Below, in pieces: positions 52,582 through 60,552 of a stretch of DNA of 64,000 nucleotides. Within the stretch, counting starts at the first letter, position 1; each line of letters begins with the position of its first letter. The translations under genes were made by a program, and so were the position numbers. This stretch comes from Larkinella rosea (GTDB lineage Bacteria > Bacteroidota > Bacteroidia > Cytophagales > Spirosomataceae), in contig NZ_RQJO01000007.1 of the NCBI RefSeq assembly GCF_003858635.1, positions 249,941 through 313,940 of the forward strand, given 5' to 3'. The notes beneath the pieces are model-generated. The model worked only from the letters and a program-made list of their open reading frames with translations, was not told the origin of the DNA and ran no database searches.

Positions 52582-52618
52582 AGCCCTACCCGATTTTGCG
52601 AAAACCGGGTAGGGCTTA
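52582..52618. terminator. Bidirectional terminator-like hairpin after fumC
   Basis: aagccctacccg (52582-52593) and cgggtagggctt (52607-52618) are exact complements around a 13-base loop. It lies between the convergent fumC and GNAT-nitrilase genes. There is no strong T-run on either side. Confidence 0.65.
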
Positions 52619-52627
52619 CGTTTGAAG

Positions 52628-54223
52628 TTACTCCACCACAATCACCGGTGGCATCGTTCTTTGTTCCTCCTCGTTCGAGAGTTCCTTTTTCTTCTCCACT
52701 TTGGTCCGTGCCGAACGTTTAACGGTTACGTCGTACAAATCCGTCCGTCGGTCTTTCAGAATCTGCACCGACCCCTGTTCGTGTAACTCCGTCAATAAGG
52801 ACAAATCAACGTCGGTAATCAGCACCATTTCGGTGTTGGGCGTCGATTCGGCCTTGATGGCGTTGTTGGGAAACTGGAAATCGGAGGGTGTAAAAACCGC
52901 CGACTGGGCGTAATGAATGTCCATGTTGGCAACGCGCGGCAGGTTACCGACACAGCCCGAAATGGCGACATAGCATTCATTTTCGATCGCCCGCGCCATT
53001 GCGCAATTCCGCACGCGCGTGTAACCATTCTGCGTATCGGTCAGGAAGGGAACGAACAGAATCTGCATGCCCTGATCGGCCAGAATCCGGCTCAGTTCCG
53101 GAAATTCGACGTCGTAGCAAATCAGTAAACCAATCTTTCCGCAGTCGGTATCAAACGCCCGAATCTCGTGGCCGCCCACCATGCCATAGTGCCGTACCTC
53201 GTTGGGCGTAATATGAATTTTCCGGTATTCTTCGTACGAACCATCGCGCCGGTAAAGGTAGGCCACGTTGTATAATTTACCATCGTCGATCAGTGGCATA
53301 CTGCCGCCCACAATATTGACATTGTAGGAAATGGCCAGTTCCGACAACCGCTGCCGTACTTCATGCGTCACCTCGGCCAGTTTTCGAATGGCAACCGGAC
53401 CGGGCAGATCGTTGAAATCAGCCATCAGGGGCGTATTGAAAAATTCCGGGAGAACCAGAAAGTCAGCTTTGTAGTCACTAACCGAATCGGCGAAAAACTC
53501 GACCTGTTCGAGCAGGGCCTGCATGTTGGGGAAAAGCCGCATTTGCCACTGCACAACGCCCAGGCGGATGATGGCGTTCGTATGCGGTTTTTTCTTCTTT
53601 TCGTCGACGTAATAAATGTTGTTCCATTCCAGCAAGGTCGCATATTCCAGCGATTCGCTGTCGCCGGGCAAATAACCGCGCAGGACTTTCTTGACGTGAA
53701 AATCGTTGGAAAGCTGGAAGGTGAGCGTCGGATCGTAGATTTCCTTCTGCTTCACTTTGGCAATGTATTCGCGGGGCGACAATTCTCCGGCGTATTTAAT
53801 GTAGTTCGGAATCCGGCCACCCGCCATGATGCCTTTCAGGTTCAGCGACTCGCACAACTCCTTGCGGGCATCGTACAACCGCCGACCCAGCCGCAAATCC
53901 CGGTATTCGGGATGCACGAAAAGTTCAATGCCGTACAGCCAGTTCCCCTTTGGGTTGTGGGTGTCGAAGGTATACTTGCCGGTAATTTCCTCGTACGTAT
54001 GATTGTCGCCAAAGTCACTGTATTTCACCCGAATCGCCAGCGAGCAAGCCACCACTTTACCGTCGACCTCCACGCAAAACTGACCTTCCGGAAAGATTTT
54101 GAGCAGCTTATCGATGAGATTTTTCTCCCAATAATCGCCACCAATGCCGCTGTAGACCTCCAGCATGGCTTCTTTCAGGTCGGCATAATCGGATTTCTGT
54201 AATGTTCTGGTTTGAATATGCAT
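52628..54223 (-). CDS. GNAT acetyltransferase-nitrilase (carbon-nitrogen hydrolase) fusion
   Basis: 531 aa from ATG 54221-54223 (MHIQTRTLQKSDYADL); the longer frame runs into a repeat. Residues about 1-170 are a GNAT domain (EVYSGIGGDYWEKN, FVHPEYRDLRLGRRLYDARKEL as the acetyl-CoA loop). Residues about 215-490 are a nitrilase domain with triad Glu in LVLPEFFNTPL, Lys in YRKIHITPNE and Cys in LLICYDVEFPE. This two-domain protein is known from many bacteria and is annotated as a bifunctional enzyme of unknown substrate. The tail (about 490-531) is charged. Minus strand, downstream of threonine aldolase. Confidence 0.9.
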   Translation of the reverse strand: MHIQTRTLQKSDYADLKEAMLEVYSGIGGDYWEKNLIDKLLKIFPEGQFCVEVDGKVVACSLAIRVKYSDFGDNHTYEEITGKYTFDTHNPKGNWLYGIELFVHPEYRDLRLGRRLYDARKELCESLNLKGIMAGGRIPNYIKYAGELSPREYIAKVKQKEIYDPTLTFQLSNDFHVKKVLRGYLPGDSESLEYATLLEWNNIYYVDEKKKKPHTNAIIRLGVVQWQMRLFPNMQALLEQVEFFADSVSDYKADFLVLPEFFNTPLMADFNDLPGPVAIRKLAEVTHEVRQRLSELAISYNVNIVGGSMPLIDDGKLYNVAYLYRRDGSYEEYRKIHITPNEVRHYGMVGGHEIRAFDTDCGKIGLLICYDVEFPELSRILADQGMQILFVPFLTDTQNGYTRVRNCAMARAIENECYVAISGCVGNLPRVANMDIHYAQSAVFTPSDFQFPNNAIKAESTPNTEMVLITDVDLSLLTELHEQGSVQILKDRRTDLYDVTVKRSARTKVEKKKELSNEEEQRTMPPVIVVE

Positions 54224-54238
54224 GTTGAGGTTGTATAA

Positions 54239-54339
54239 GTTATTTCGCGGAATTAAGCGGAGTAAATTAGAGTTAAGCCGAGTTAATTCTTTAAATCTCC
54301 GCTTAACCCTGTTAACTCCGCTCAACTCCGCGAAACAAT
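54239..54339. repeat. Inverted-repeat element, cgcggagttgagcggagtt family, copy 3
   Basis: Left arm gttatttcgcggaattaagc.. and right arm ..ctcaactccgcgaaacaat pair over about 43 bp with mismatches. It fills the gap between threonine aldolase and the GNAT-nitrilase gene. Its right tip (54322-54339) is the last six codons of threonine aldolase, including the TGA stop. Confidence 0.87.
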
Positions 54340-55353
54340 CCCTTCTTTTAATTTCTCTTCTAAACTCAAAAGTTGCTCATCCGTAAAGTCCAGGTGCGTG
54401 ACAAACCGGACGAGGTGTTTGCCGAATGTAACCGCCAGAATCCCTTTTTGAGCTAATAATTCAACGTAATCGGTGGCTAAGATGTTCTCGCTCAGCTGAA
54501 AAATAACAATATTGGTTTCGACGGGAAAAACCGCTTTCACTTCCGGCAATTGACCAATCAACTGACCGATTTTGCGAGCGCGGGAGTGGTCGAGTTTCAG
54601 GCGGTTGATGTGGTGATCGAGTGCGTAAATGCCCGCAGCCGCCAGAGAACCGGCTTGCCGCCAGCCTCCACCCATCAATTTACGAAACCGGCGCGCCTGT
54701 TTGATAAAATCCGTTTTTCCCACTAGTAACGAGCCAACCGGGCACCCCAACCCCTTCGACAGGCAAATGCTGATCGAATCGAACAACGGGCCGTACGATT
54801 CGGGCGTCTCTCCGGTTTCGATGAGCGCGTTGAACAAGCGCGCGCCATCCAGGTGAAGTTTCAACCCATATTCGTCGCAAACCTGTCGGATGGCCGCAAT
54901 TTCCGGAACCGTGTAATAGCAGCCCCCGCCTTTGTTGACGGTATTTTCCAGACAGACTAGTCGGGTAATCGGTTTATGAATATCGTCGGGCTGAATGTGC
55001 TCGCGGACCAGTTCGGGCGTCAGTTTACCCCGTTCTCCTTGCACCAGACTAACCGACGCCAGCGCATTGACCGCGATGCCGCCCCCTTCGTACAGGTACA
55101 CGTGCGAAAGCTGATCGCAAATTACATCGTCGCCGGGGCGGGTATGGGTGCGGATGGCCAATTGGTTCGTTAGGGTACCGGAGGTGCAGAAGAGGGCGGC
55201 TTCCATCCCGAATAGCCGGGCGGTTTTTTCTTCCAGCGCCAATACGGTGGGGTCGTCGCCCAGCACATCGTCGCCGACTTCGGCATTAAACATGGCTTCC
55301 CGCATGGCCGGAGTCGGTTTGGTAACGGTATCACTTCGTAAATCAATCAGCAT
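54322..55353 (-). CDS. ltaE: Low-specificity L-threonine aldolase
   Basis: 343 aa from ATG 55351-55353 (MLIDLRSDTVTKPT); 12 codons upstream are dropped because the family starts here. PLP enzyme cleaving threonine/allo-threonine to glycine and acetaldehyde. Motifs: DLRSDTVTKPTPAMREAMF, GDDVLGDDPTV, ALFCTSGTLTNQLAI, HLDGARLFNA and the PLP lysine in SICLSKGLGCPVGS. The last residues (IVSRS and the stop) come from an inverted-repeat element, so the original C-terminus may have been altered. Cytoplasmic. Confidence 0.94.
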   Translation of the reverse strand: MLIDLRSDTVTKPTPAMREAMFNAEVGDDVLGDDPTVLALEEKTARLFGMEAALFCTSGTLTNQLAIRTHTRPGDDVICDQLSHVYLYEGGGIAVNALASVSLVQGERGKLTPELVREHIQPDDIHKPITRLVCLENTVNKGGGCYYTVPEIAAIRQVCDEYGLKLHLDGARLFNALIETGETPESYGPLFDSISICLSKGLGCPVGSLLVGKTDFIKQARRFRKLMGGGWRQAGSLAAAGIYALDHHINRLKLDHSRARKIGQLIGQLPEVKAVFPVETNIVIFQLSENILATDYVELLAQKGILAVTFGKHLVRFVTHLDFTDEQLLSLEEKLKEGIVSRS

Positions 55354-55399
55354 TGGAAAACGCGGGAAAAATCGTTGACGAAAAACCACAAAGAAAACA

Positions 55400-55433
55400 A
55401 AAAAGCCGTCCCCTAAAAAGGAGACGGCTTTCT
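55400..55433 (-). terminator. Rho-independent terminator of the small barrel protein gene
   Basis: On the minus strand AAAGCCGTC (55423-55431) and its complement (55402-55410) form a 9 bp stem followed by T-rich sequence. It lies between the 184 aa gene and threonine aldolase, both minus strand. Confidence 0.8.
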
Positions 55434-55480
55434 AAAACAGTAACAACAAATACTACTCTACTCTCACTCAAGTCTTTTTA

Positions 55481-56035
55481 TCAAAAGTTCTTCGAGATAC
55501 CGAATCCGGCACCGCTTCCGAAATTGAATTTAAAATCAGTCATGCTATCGGAAGCGCCTTTTGGTTTCTGGGACGCAAAGCTCAATCCGCCGAAGCTGAA
55601 GTTCAATGCAAACCCGTTTTTCATATTAACACCAATTGCGGGGAAGAAAGTGCCGCGAACTCCATTTGAGGTTACACCAGCGGTTTTGCTGGAGAGTATA
55701 TCGGCATTAAACTGGCCGTAAAGGGCAAAAATGTCGGAGAGAGGCATTGCATACCGGATGAATGGACCGACGGCAAACGAGGACGTTTTGACTTCTCCGC
55801 CCACCGATGTAGTGGCTTTCATGCTGCCGGTGGTCAGGGCCAAACCGGCAGTCCAGTTATCGGTAAACTGGTAGCCGACTGCCGGAGAAAAATTAAAACT
55901 ATTGACTTTGGAGCCGTTTACCTGTTTCTGCGATTCGGCATTGACGGAGCCGTAGACCAAAACCGTATTTTTCTGGGCATAAACGCTGGCAACGCTCAGG
56001 GCTGAAACCAGCAAACTCAACATCACTTTTTTCAT
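55481..56035 (-). CDS. Small outer-membrane beta-barrel protein
   Basis: 184 aa. Signal peptide ends ASVYAQ (about 21). The rest alternates polar and hydrophobic residues in strands (FNFSPAVGYQFTDNWTAGLA, SSFAVGPFIRYAMPL, GFALNFSFGGLSF) and ends in Phe after FGISKNF. This is the pattern of an eight-stranded OmpW/OmpX-like barrel of the Bacteroidota outer-membrane beta-barrel families. Function unknown. It has its own strong terminator, suggesting a separately expressed gene. Confidence 0.88.
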   Translation of the reverse strand: MKKVMLSLLVSALSVASVYAQKNTVLVYGSVNAESQKQVNGSKVNSFNFSPAVGYQFTDNWTAGLALTTGSMKATTSVGGEVKTSSFAVGPFIRYAMPLSDIFALYGQFNADILSSKTAGVTSNGVRGTFFPAIGVNMKNGFALNFSFGGLSFASQKPKGASDSMTDFKFNFGSGAGFGISKNF

Positions 56036-56210
56036 TTCTTGTGTCTGGTTGTAAATCGTTTTCCTCTTTTGCGAGGGTTACCGTTGAGACGGAGAAATTT
56101 TAAAAAGTTACCATTGGAGCCCAAAAATCAGTGTAAACGGTCGAATAAATGGTTTTGCGGCCTATTTCCGGGTCAGTGATTTTTGCTGTAATCGTGAGTT
56201 TATCTGGTAA

Positions 56211-56242
56211 TTGGTCAACTGATTCGGAAAAATGTATCTTTG
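56211..56242 (+). promoter_or_regulatory. Bacteroidota promoter of the sterol desaturase-family gene
   Basis: TTG at 56211-56213, 21 bases, then TATCTTTG (56235-56242), a full match to TTG-n(17-23)-TAnnTTTG. The start codon at 56266 would follow a leader of about 15-20 bases. This argues against the longer frame from 56149, which would contain the promoter. Confidence 0.6.
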
Positions 56243-56265
56243 ATCAGGTGTTTTTGCGGTTACCT

Positions 56266-57168
56266 ATGGATAATCTGATTCATTACGCCATTCCGGCTTT
56301 TGTGGTGTTGCTGCTGACGGAAGTCATCCTCACCGCAATCCAGCAGAAGGATTATTACGAAACGAAAGACACGCTGAGCAGTCTGGCTATGGGCATCGGC
56401 AATGTCATTATCGGTTTGGTTGGAAAGCTGTTGGTTTTGGGTGCGTATTCGCTCGTGTATAGATACCGGTTGTTTACGATCGACCTGACGCAGTGGTGGG
56501 CCTGGGCGTTACTGTTTTTCGCGGATGATTTCAGTTATTACTGGTTTCACCGCATCAGTCACAGCAGCCGCTACTTCTGGGCATCTCACGTGGTGCATCA
56601 TTCGTCACAGAAATACAATTTAGGAACGGCACTGCGCCAGACCTGGACGGGTAACCTGAGCGGTGCGTTTGTTTTCTGGATCTGGTTGCCATTCATCGGT
56701 TTTCATCCGGCGGCCGTTCTGACCATGCAGGCCATCAGCCTCTTATATCAGTTCTGGATTCACACCGAATACATTAACACCTTTCCGGCTTTTATCGAAG
56801 CGGTTTTCAATACGCCTTCCCACCACCGCGTTCACCACGGCTCCGACCTGAAATACCTGGATAAAAACCACGCGGGCGTGCTGATCATCTGGGACCGGGT
56901 TTTCGGAACGTTTCAGCAGGAAGAGGAGCGGCCCACCTACGGTTTGACCAAAAATATCGATACGCACAACCCGGTGAGGATTGCTTTTCACGAATGGGTG
57001 GATATGGGTCGGGATGTGCGCAATTCCGGGTCAGTGCGGCACGTATTCAACTATTTATTTGGCCCGCCGGGTTGGAGCCATGATGGTTCCCGGAAAACCA
57101 CCCGGCAATTGCGCGAAAGGGGTTCTGCTGTTAAGCCGGTTCCGACGGATGGGCCCCGAAATGTGTGA
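56266..57168 (+). CDS. Sterol desaturase / fatty acid hydroxylase family membrane enzyme
   Basis: 300 aa from ATG 56266 (MDNLIHYAIPAFVVLLL). Di-iron membrane hydroxylase with the histidine boxes in place: HRISH, HVVHH, and the C-terminal HHRVHH plus NHAGVLIIWDRVFGTF. Four or so membrane helices. Acts on a lipid substrate, possibly a hydroxy fatty acid or ether lipid precursor; the true substrate cannot be told. Single plus-strand gene with a clear promoter and a very long hairpin after its end. Confidence 0.92.
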   Translation: MDNLIHYAIPAFVVLLLTEVILTAIQQKDYYETKDTLSSLAMGIGNVIIGLVGKLLVLGAYSLVYRYRLFTIDLTQWWAWALLFFADDFSYYWFHRISHSSRYFWASHVVHHSSQKYNLGTALRQTWTGNLSGAFVFWIWLPFIGFHPAAVLTMQAISLLYQFWIHTEYINTFPAFIEAVFNTPSHHRVHHGSDLKYLDKNHAGVLIIWDRVFGTFQQEEERPTYGLTKNIDTHNPVRIAFHEWVDMGRDVRNSGSVRHVFNYLFGPPGWSHDGSRKTTRQLRERGSAVKPVPTDGPRNV

Positions 57169-57188
57169 AAGTAGGAATAACCAAAGGG

Positions 57189-57238
57189 CTATAATGCCAG
57201 GAAGCCGGTTTATGAAAACCGGCTTCCTGGCATTATAG
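57189..57238. terminator. Perfect 23 bp hairpin between convergent genes
   Basis: Arms 57189-57211 and 57216-57238 are exact reverse complements with a 4-base loop (atga); the core is ccaggaagccggttt. It lies between the sterol desaturase-family gene and the GNAT gene and probably terminates both. It lacks a long T-run on either side. Confidence 0.7.
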
Positions 57239-57264
57239 ATAGAATGGATTTGCCGAAAATCAGG

Positions 57265-57573
57265 CTACAAAGGCAGTAAGGCTGCCGGACTCACCAGCCG
57301 TTTGTATTCAGGATGACGCCTGATATAAGCGGTAACGGATGTGCATAAAGGGATGATTTTCAGGAAATTACGTTCAATGTAGCCAAATGTACCCTCCATA
57401 AGTTGAGTGCCAAAACCACGACCAGCCATGATTGGATTTACTTCTGTATGCGTTAGAACAAGCGTATGATCATCTTTGGGATAATACGCGATGAATGAAA
57501 GCTTTCCGTCCACTTCGAGTTCAAAGCGGTTTTCTGCCCGATTGATGGAAACCGCGATTTCCTGAATTTTCAT
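57265..57573 (-). CDS. Small GNAT-like acetyltransferase (YjdJ/NATD1 type)
   Basis: 102 aa from ATG 57571-57573 (MKIQEIAVSINRAENRFEL). The short GNAT fold of the YjdJ/NATD1 class is recognised by FELEVDGKLSFIAYYPKDDHTLVLTHTEV, then the acetyl-CoA loop (AGRGFGTQLMEGTF), and the late IIPLCTSVTAYIRRHPEYKRLV with its conserved Cys. The substrate is unknown; proteins of this class lack most of the substrate-binding region of larger GNATs. Convergent with the sterol desaturase-family gene. Confidence 0.9.
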   Translation of the reverse strand: MKIQEIAVSINRAENRFELEVDGKLSFIAYYPKDDHTLVLTHTEVNPIMAGRGFGTQLMEGTFGYIERNFLKIIPLCTSVTAYIRRHPEYKRLVSPAALLPL

Positions 57574-57584
57574 AATGAGGAAGT

Positions 57585-57835
57585 TTATAGGTCTTGAACC
57601 TGTAACCATTGAAAGTCATTAATGTTAAAATTCGGCGGGTATTTATGAGAAAAATAATAATAATAGTCGAATTTTCCACGCTTGGGGCAACAATTGTTTG
57701 TCTTACTGACCGGTTTTGTTGAAATTGAACCGTGTAAACTCCATCTACTGCCGGGATTGGTTCCGTTATTCACACCTTGATAACGTGACACTGGAACTTC
57801 TTTCCGAACCACCAATAGTTAGGAATTTCTTTCAT
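57585..57835 (-). pseudogene. Possible frame-broken small gene in a 358 bp gap
   Basis: The stretch 57574-57931 has no intact gene. An ATG at 57833-57835 follows a purine-rich AAAAGGAATTGGT and encodes MKEIPNYWWFGKK before running to a stop at 57770. The -1 frame then stays open from there to 57585 (PVSRYQGVNNGTNPGSRW, YYFSHKYPPNFNINDF). Together these could be one small protein of about 85 aa with a frameshift near GKK. The DNA is AT-rich and I recognise no family, so this may be chance. Confidence 0.25.
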
Positions 57836-57931
57836 ACCAATTCCTTTTTATCGGCTGGAGTTGCCATTTATTCCGCATTCATTTTCTGAAAAAGAGTTTA
57901 TATCTGGAGACGCTTTTAAACATCCTAACCC

Positions 57932-58648
57932 ATGCGACTGAAAGTCCTACTTCCATTTCTATTGCTGCTGTGCATTGCCACGGCATCACGTCAGTCCGCG
58001 CCTTCACTCGCCGGTTCCTGGCGGATGGTGCAGGACGGCCCACTTTCCATCGTATTTGTTCTGTCGGATGGCTACATGATGGGGGCGTATTTCGAAGCCA
58101 ACCGGTTTATCGGGGCGCAGGGCGGTACCTATACAGTCGACGGGAAGCAATTGAAGATCAACTTTGAGTTTAGCACGGAAGATAGCACGGATGTCGGAAC
58201 CACTCAAACGCTGCTAATTGATTCGTTCAAGAACAACAAACTGGTTTTATCGAATGATGGTGATACCGATACGTACGAGCGCATGGATGCACCAACGGCC
58301 CAAACGCCTATGGCGGGTTTATGGCGGATTACCGGCAACATTGACGACAACGGACAAGTGAAAACCCGGCAGCGGACGGCCCGGAAAACGTTGAAACTGT
58401 TGACCGGAAACCGTTTTCAGTGGGCCGCCATCAACCCGGAAACCAAACAATTTTCGGGAACTGCTGGCGGAACCTATACCTTTGTGAACGGCAAATACAC
58501 CGAGAAGCTGGAGTTTTTCTCTCGTGATGACAAGCGCGTTGGCAAATCCCTGCAATTTGATGCGGAATTGAAAGGCGACGACTGGTACCACCGGGGCCAA
58601 AGCTCAACGGGCGGAAAAGTCAGTGAAGTGTGGAGCCGGGAGAAGTGA
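57932..58648 (+). CDS. Exported protein with duplicated lipocalin-like domain
   Basis: 238 aa. Signal peptide residues 1-20 (LLPFLLLLCIATAS). The rest consists of two similar halves of about 100 aa. Each starts with AGSWRM or AGLWRIT, contains GGTYTVDG or GGTYTFVNGKY, and runs through a strand block (KINFEFSTED / KLEFFSRDDKRVGKSLQF) before VLSNDG or GDDWYHRG. This suggests a tandem calycin/lipocalin-like beta-barrel, probably periplasmic. No ligand can be inferred. Plus strand, 36 bp before the dipeptidase gene. Confidence 0.82.
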   Translation: MRLKVLLPFLLLLCIATASRQSAPSLAGSWRMVQDGPLSIVFVLSDGYMMGAYFEANRFIGAQGGTYTVDGKQLKINFEFSTEDSTDVGTTQTLLIDSFKNNKLVLSNDGDTDTYERMDAPTAQTPMAGLWRITGNIDDNGQVKTRQRTARKTLKLLTGNRFQWAAINPETKQFSGTAGGTYTFVNGKYTEKLEFFSRDDKRVGKSLQFDAELKGDDWYHRGQSSTGGKVSEVWSREK

Positions 58649-58684
58649 ATTCGTTTATTGTTTAGCATATAAAGTGACGGTTTT

Positions 58685-59764
58685 ATGTTTTTGATTGATG
58701 CCCACCTTGATATTTCACTGAATGCCATTGAATGGAACCGGGATTACCGACTGTCGGCCCATGAAATTCGGGCGCTGGAAGCCGGAATGACCGACAAAAT
58801 CGACCGGTCGAAAGGCACAGTTTCGCTACCTGATCTTCGTCGGGGCGAAATTGGGCTCGTGGTCGCCACGCAGATTGCCCGGTTTAATCAGAGCAACGGA
58901 AATCTGCCCGGAGCGGGCTGGAATTCACCCGAACAGGCCTGGGCCATGACACAGGCGCAACGGGCGTGGTACGAAACGATGCAGGACGCGGGCGAAATGG
59001 TTCAGATTCGGGATTCGGCTGGTCTGGAACAGCACGTTGCGCTCTGGCTGGATGAATCGATTGCATCCAATCAAAAACCGGTGGGATACATTCTGAGTCT
59101 GGAAGGCGCCGATTCGTTGGTGAATTTATCGTATCTGGAAAAAGCCTACGCCTACGGTTTACGCGCGCTGGGACCGGCACATTACAGCACGGGGCGGTAT
59201 GCCCCCGGTACCGGTTTAAGTGGTCCACTAACGCCATTAGGACGGGAGCTGGTGCTGGAAATGGATCGACTGGGTATCATTCTGGACGCGACTCACCTGA
59301 CGGATGAAGGATTTTCGGAAGCACTTTCCTTGTATAAAGGACCGGTTTGGGCCAGTCACCACAACTGCCGGACGCTCGTTCCGCACCAACGGCAGCTTTC
59401 TGATGACCAGATCCGGCAACTGGCCGAACGGGGAGCGGTGATTGGCGGCTGTTTCGATGCCTGGATGATGAAACCCGGTTTTACCCAACGAACCAGTAAT
59501 CCGGCGGATTTCGGTATTACCATCGAAACCATCATCGAACATTATGACCATATCTGTCAGCTCACCGGCAGCAGTCAGCACATTGCGATTGGCAGTGACC
59601 TGGACGGAACGTACGGAACCGAACAATCGCCCACCGACCTCGATACCATCGCCGATTTGCAGAAATTAACGGGTTTACTGGCCGCCCGTGGCTACTCGCA
59701 GGAAGACATCGAGAATATTTTTCACAAAAACTGGTTGCGGTTTTTACGGAATGCGTGGAGCTAG
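58685..59764 (+). CDS. Membrane dipeptidase (peptidase M19)
   Basis: 359 aa zinc dipeptidase of the renal-dipeptidase family. Metal ligands are visible: His7 and Asp9 (DAHLD), bridging Glu in LSLEGADS, His in ILDATHLTDE, His in WASHHNCR and Asp in IGSDLDGTYG. It has no signal peptide, so despite the family name it is probably cytoplasmic. It hydrolyses dipeptides, including D-amino acid forms in some members. It is on the plus strand, following the lipocalin-like gene, and convergent with the DUF4126 gene. Confidence 0.94.
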   Translation: MFLIDAHLDISLNAIEWNRDYRLSAHEIRALEAGMTDKIDRSKGTVSLPDLRRGEIGLVVATQIARFNQSNGNLPGAGWNSPEQAWAMTQAQRAWYETMQDAGEMVQIRDSAGLEQHVALWLDESIASNQKPVGYILSLEGADSLVNLSYLEKAYAYGLRALGPAHYSTGRYAPGTGLSGPLTPLGRELVLEMDRLGIILDATHLTDEGFSEALSLYKGPVWASHHNCRTLVPHQRQLSDDQIRQLAERGAVIGGCFDAWMMKPGFTQRTSNPADFGITIETIIEHYDHICQLTGSSQHIAIGSDLDGTYGTEQSPTDLDTIADLQKLTGLLAARGYSQEDIENIFHKNWLRFLRNAWS

Positions 59765-59768
59765 CTGT

Positions 59769-59813
59769 AAATGAATAATGAACAACGAAAGGTATTCTGT
59801 TCATTGTTCATTT
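59769..59813. repeat. Inverted-repeat element (aaatgaacaatgaa family), copy 1
   Basis: aaatgaataatgaaca (59769-59784) pairs with tgttcattgttcattt (59798-59813) with one mismatch. It lies between convergent genes. The stop codon of the DUF4126 gene (59808-59810) is inside the right arm. The same sequence family recurs at 62323-62388. Confidence 0.75.
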
Positions 59814-60377
59814 AGAACGAACGGGTTGTCGTTCGCGGGTTACCATCGCCCGGATAAAGAACCCGATTATCAGTAACACCAGAAAGGCGGCAATCAAAGG
59901 GAGTAAAACGGCGACAAACGAAAGGCCAAACGACGCAATGTTTTCGGCGCTGGCAATAACCGGGTTGCCCAAACCGCCGGTTGTGGCGGTTGATCCGATG
60001 CGCAGGAGACTGGTTCCGGCCTGAATCAATCCTGCGGTACCTCCGCCGGCAACGATACCGAGTCCCCATTTCAGCATCGGCACATCCACTTCGACGAACG
60101 AGGTTGTCAGGATGGTTCCGGCTACAAACGCGATGGGCGTGGCAACGGTGTCGAGCGCGTTATCGAGCCAGGGGATGTAATAGGCGCCAATTTCAATGGT
60201 GGTGGCGGTGGCCAGTAAAAAGAAAGCCGTCCAGCTACCGAGCCACTCAAAACCGGGCGTGACCGCAATCCAGCCAAGTTTGACGGCCAGACTGGCAACC
60301 AGCATGGGGACGAAAATTCGAAATCCACAGCAGGCACTTAATGCGATTCCGAGGCAGAGACTGAGCACCCATTCCAT
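59808..60377 (-). CDS. DUF4126 family membrane protein
   Basis: 189 aa. Five hydrophobic segments with small-residue-rich helices (LGIALSACCGFRIFVPMLVASLA, WTAFFLLATATTIEIGAYYIPWLDN, WGLGIVAGGGTAGLIQAGTS). The GFRIFVP and YYIPWLDNALDTVATP blocks are the family hallmarks. Function unknown; inner membrane. Its stop codon lies inside an inverted-repeat element. Divergent from the ABC transporter gene. Confidence 0.9.
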   Translation of the reverse strand: MEWVLSLCLGIALSACCGFRIFVPMLVASLAVKLGWIAVTPGFEWLGSWTAFFLLATATTIEIGAYYIPWLDNALDTVATPIAFVAGTILTTSFVEVDVPMLKWGLGIVAGGGTAGLIQAGTSLLRIGSTATTGGLGNPVIASAENIASFGLSFVAVLLPLIAAFLVLLIIGFFIRAMVTRERQPVRSK

Positions 60378-60382
60378 AGAGA

Positions 60383-60516
60383 ATTACGAGTTATAAATGA
60401 CGATTTATGAGTTAGGGCGACGTTAAGAATCAGGATGAATGGCAACTGTTCGGGAAACCCATCCCAAGTGTACACATTTTTAACTCTTAATTCTTAACTC
60501 TAAACTCTTAATTCAT
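60383..60516. repeat. Short-period inverted repeat between divergent genes (gagttaagaattaa family)
   Basis: Left arm units gagttataaatg, atttatgagttag and cgttaagaat face right arm units aactcttaattcttaactc and aactcttaattcatt. Unlike the other elements, this one lies between two start codons (DUF4126 and the ABC transporter), where a terminator is not expected. Related to 4222 and 34062. Confidence 0.6.
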
Positions 60517-60552
60517 TATTTCTGTTACACCGATAACCTTCCAATCTGTTTT

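Noticed and set aside
57585-57815. 76 aa frame as an independent gene
   Set aside because: Starts only at TTG, has no motif, and is better viewed as the second half of a possible broken gene.
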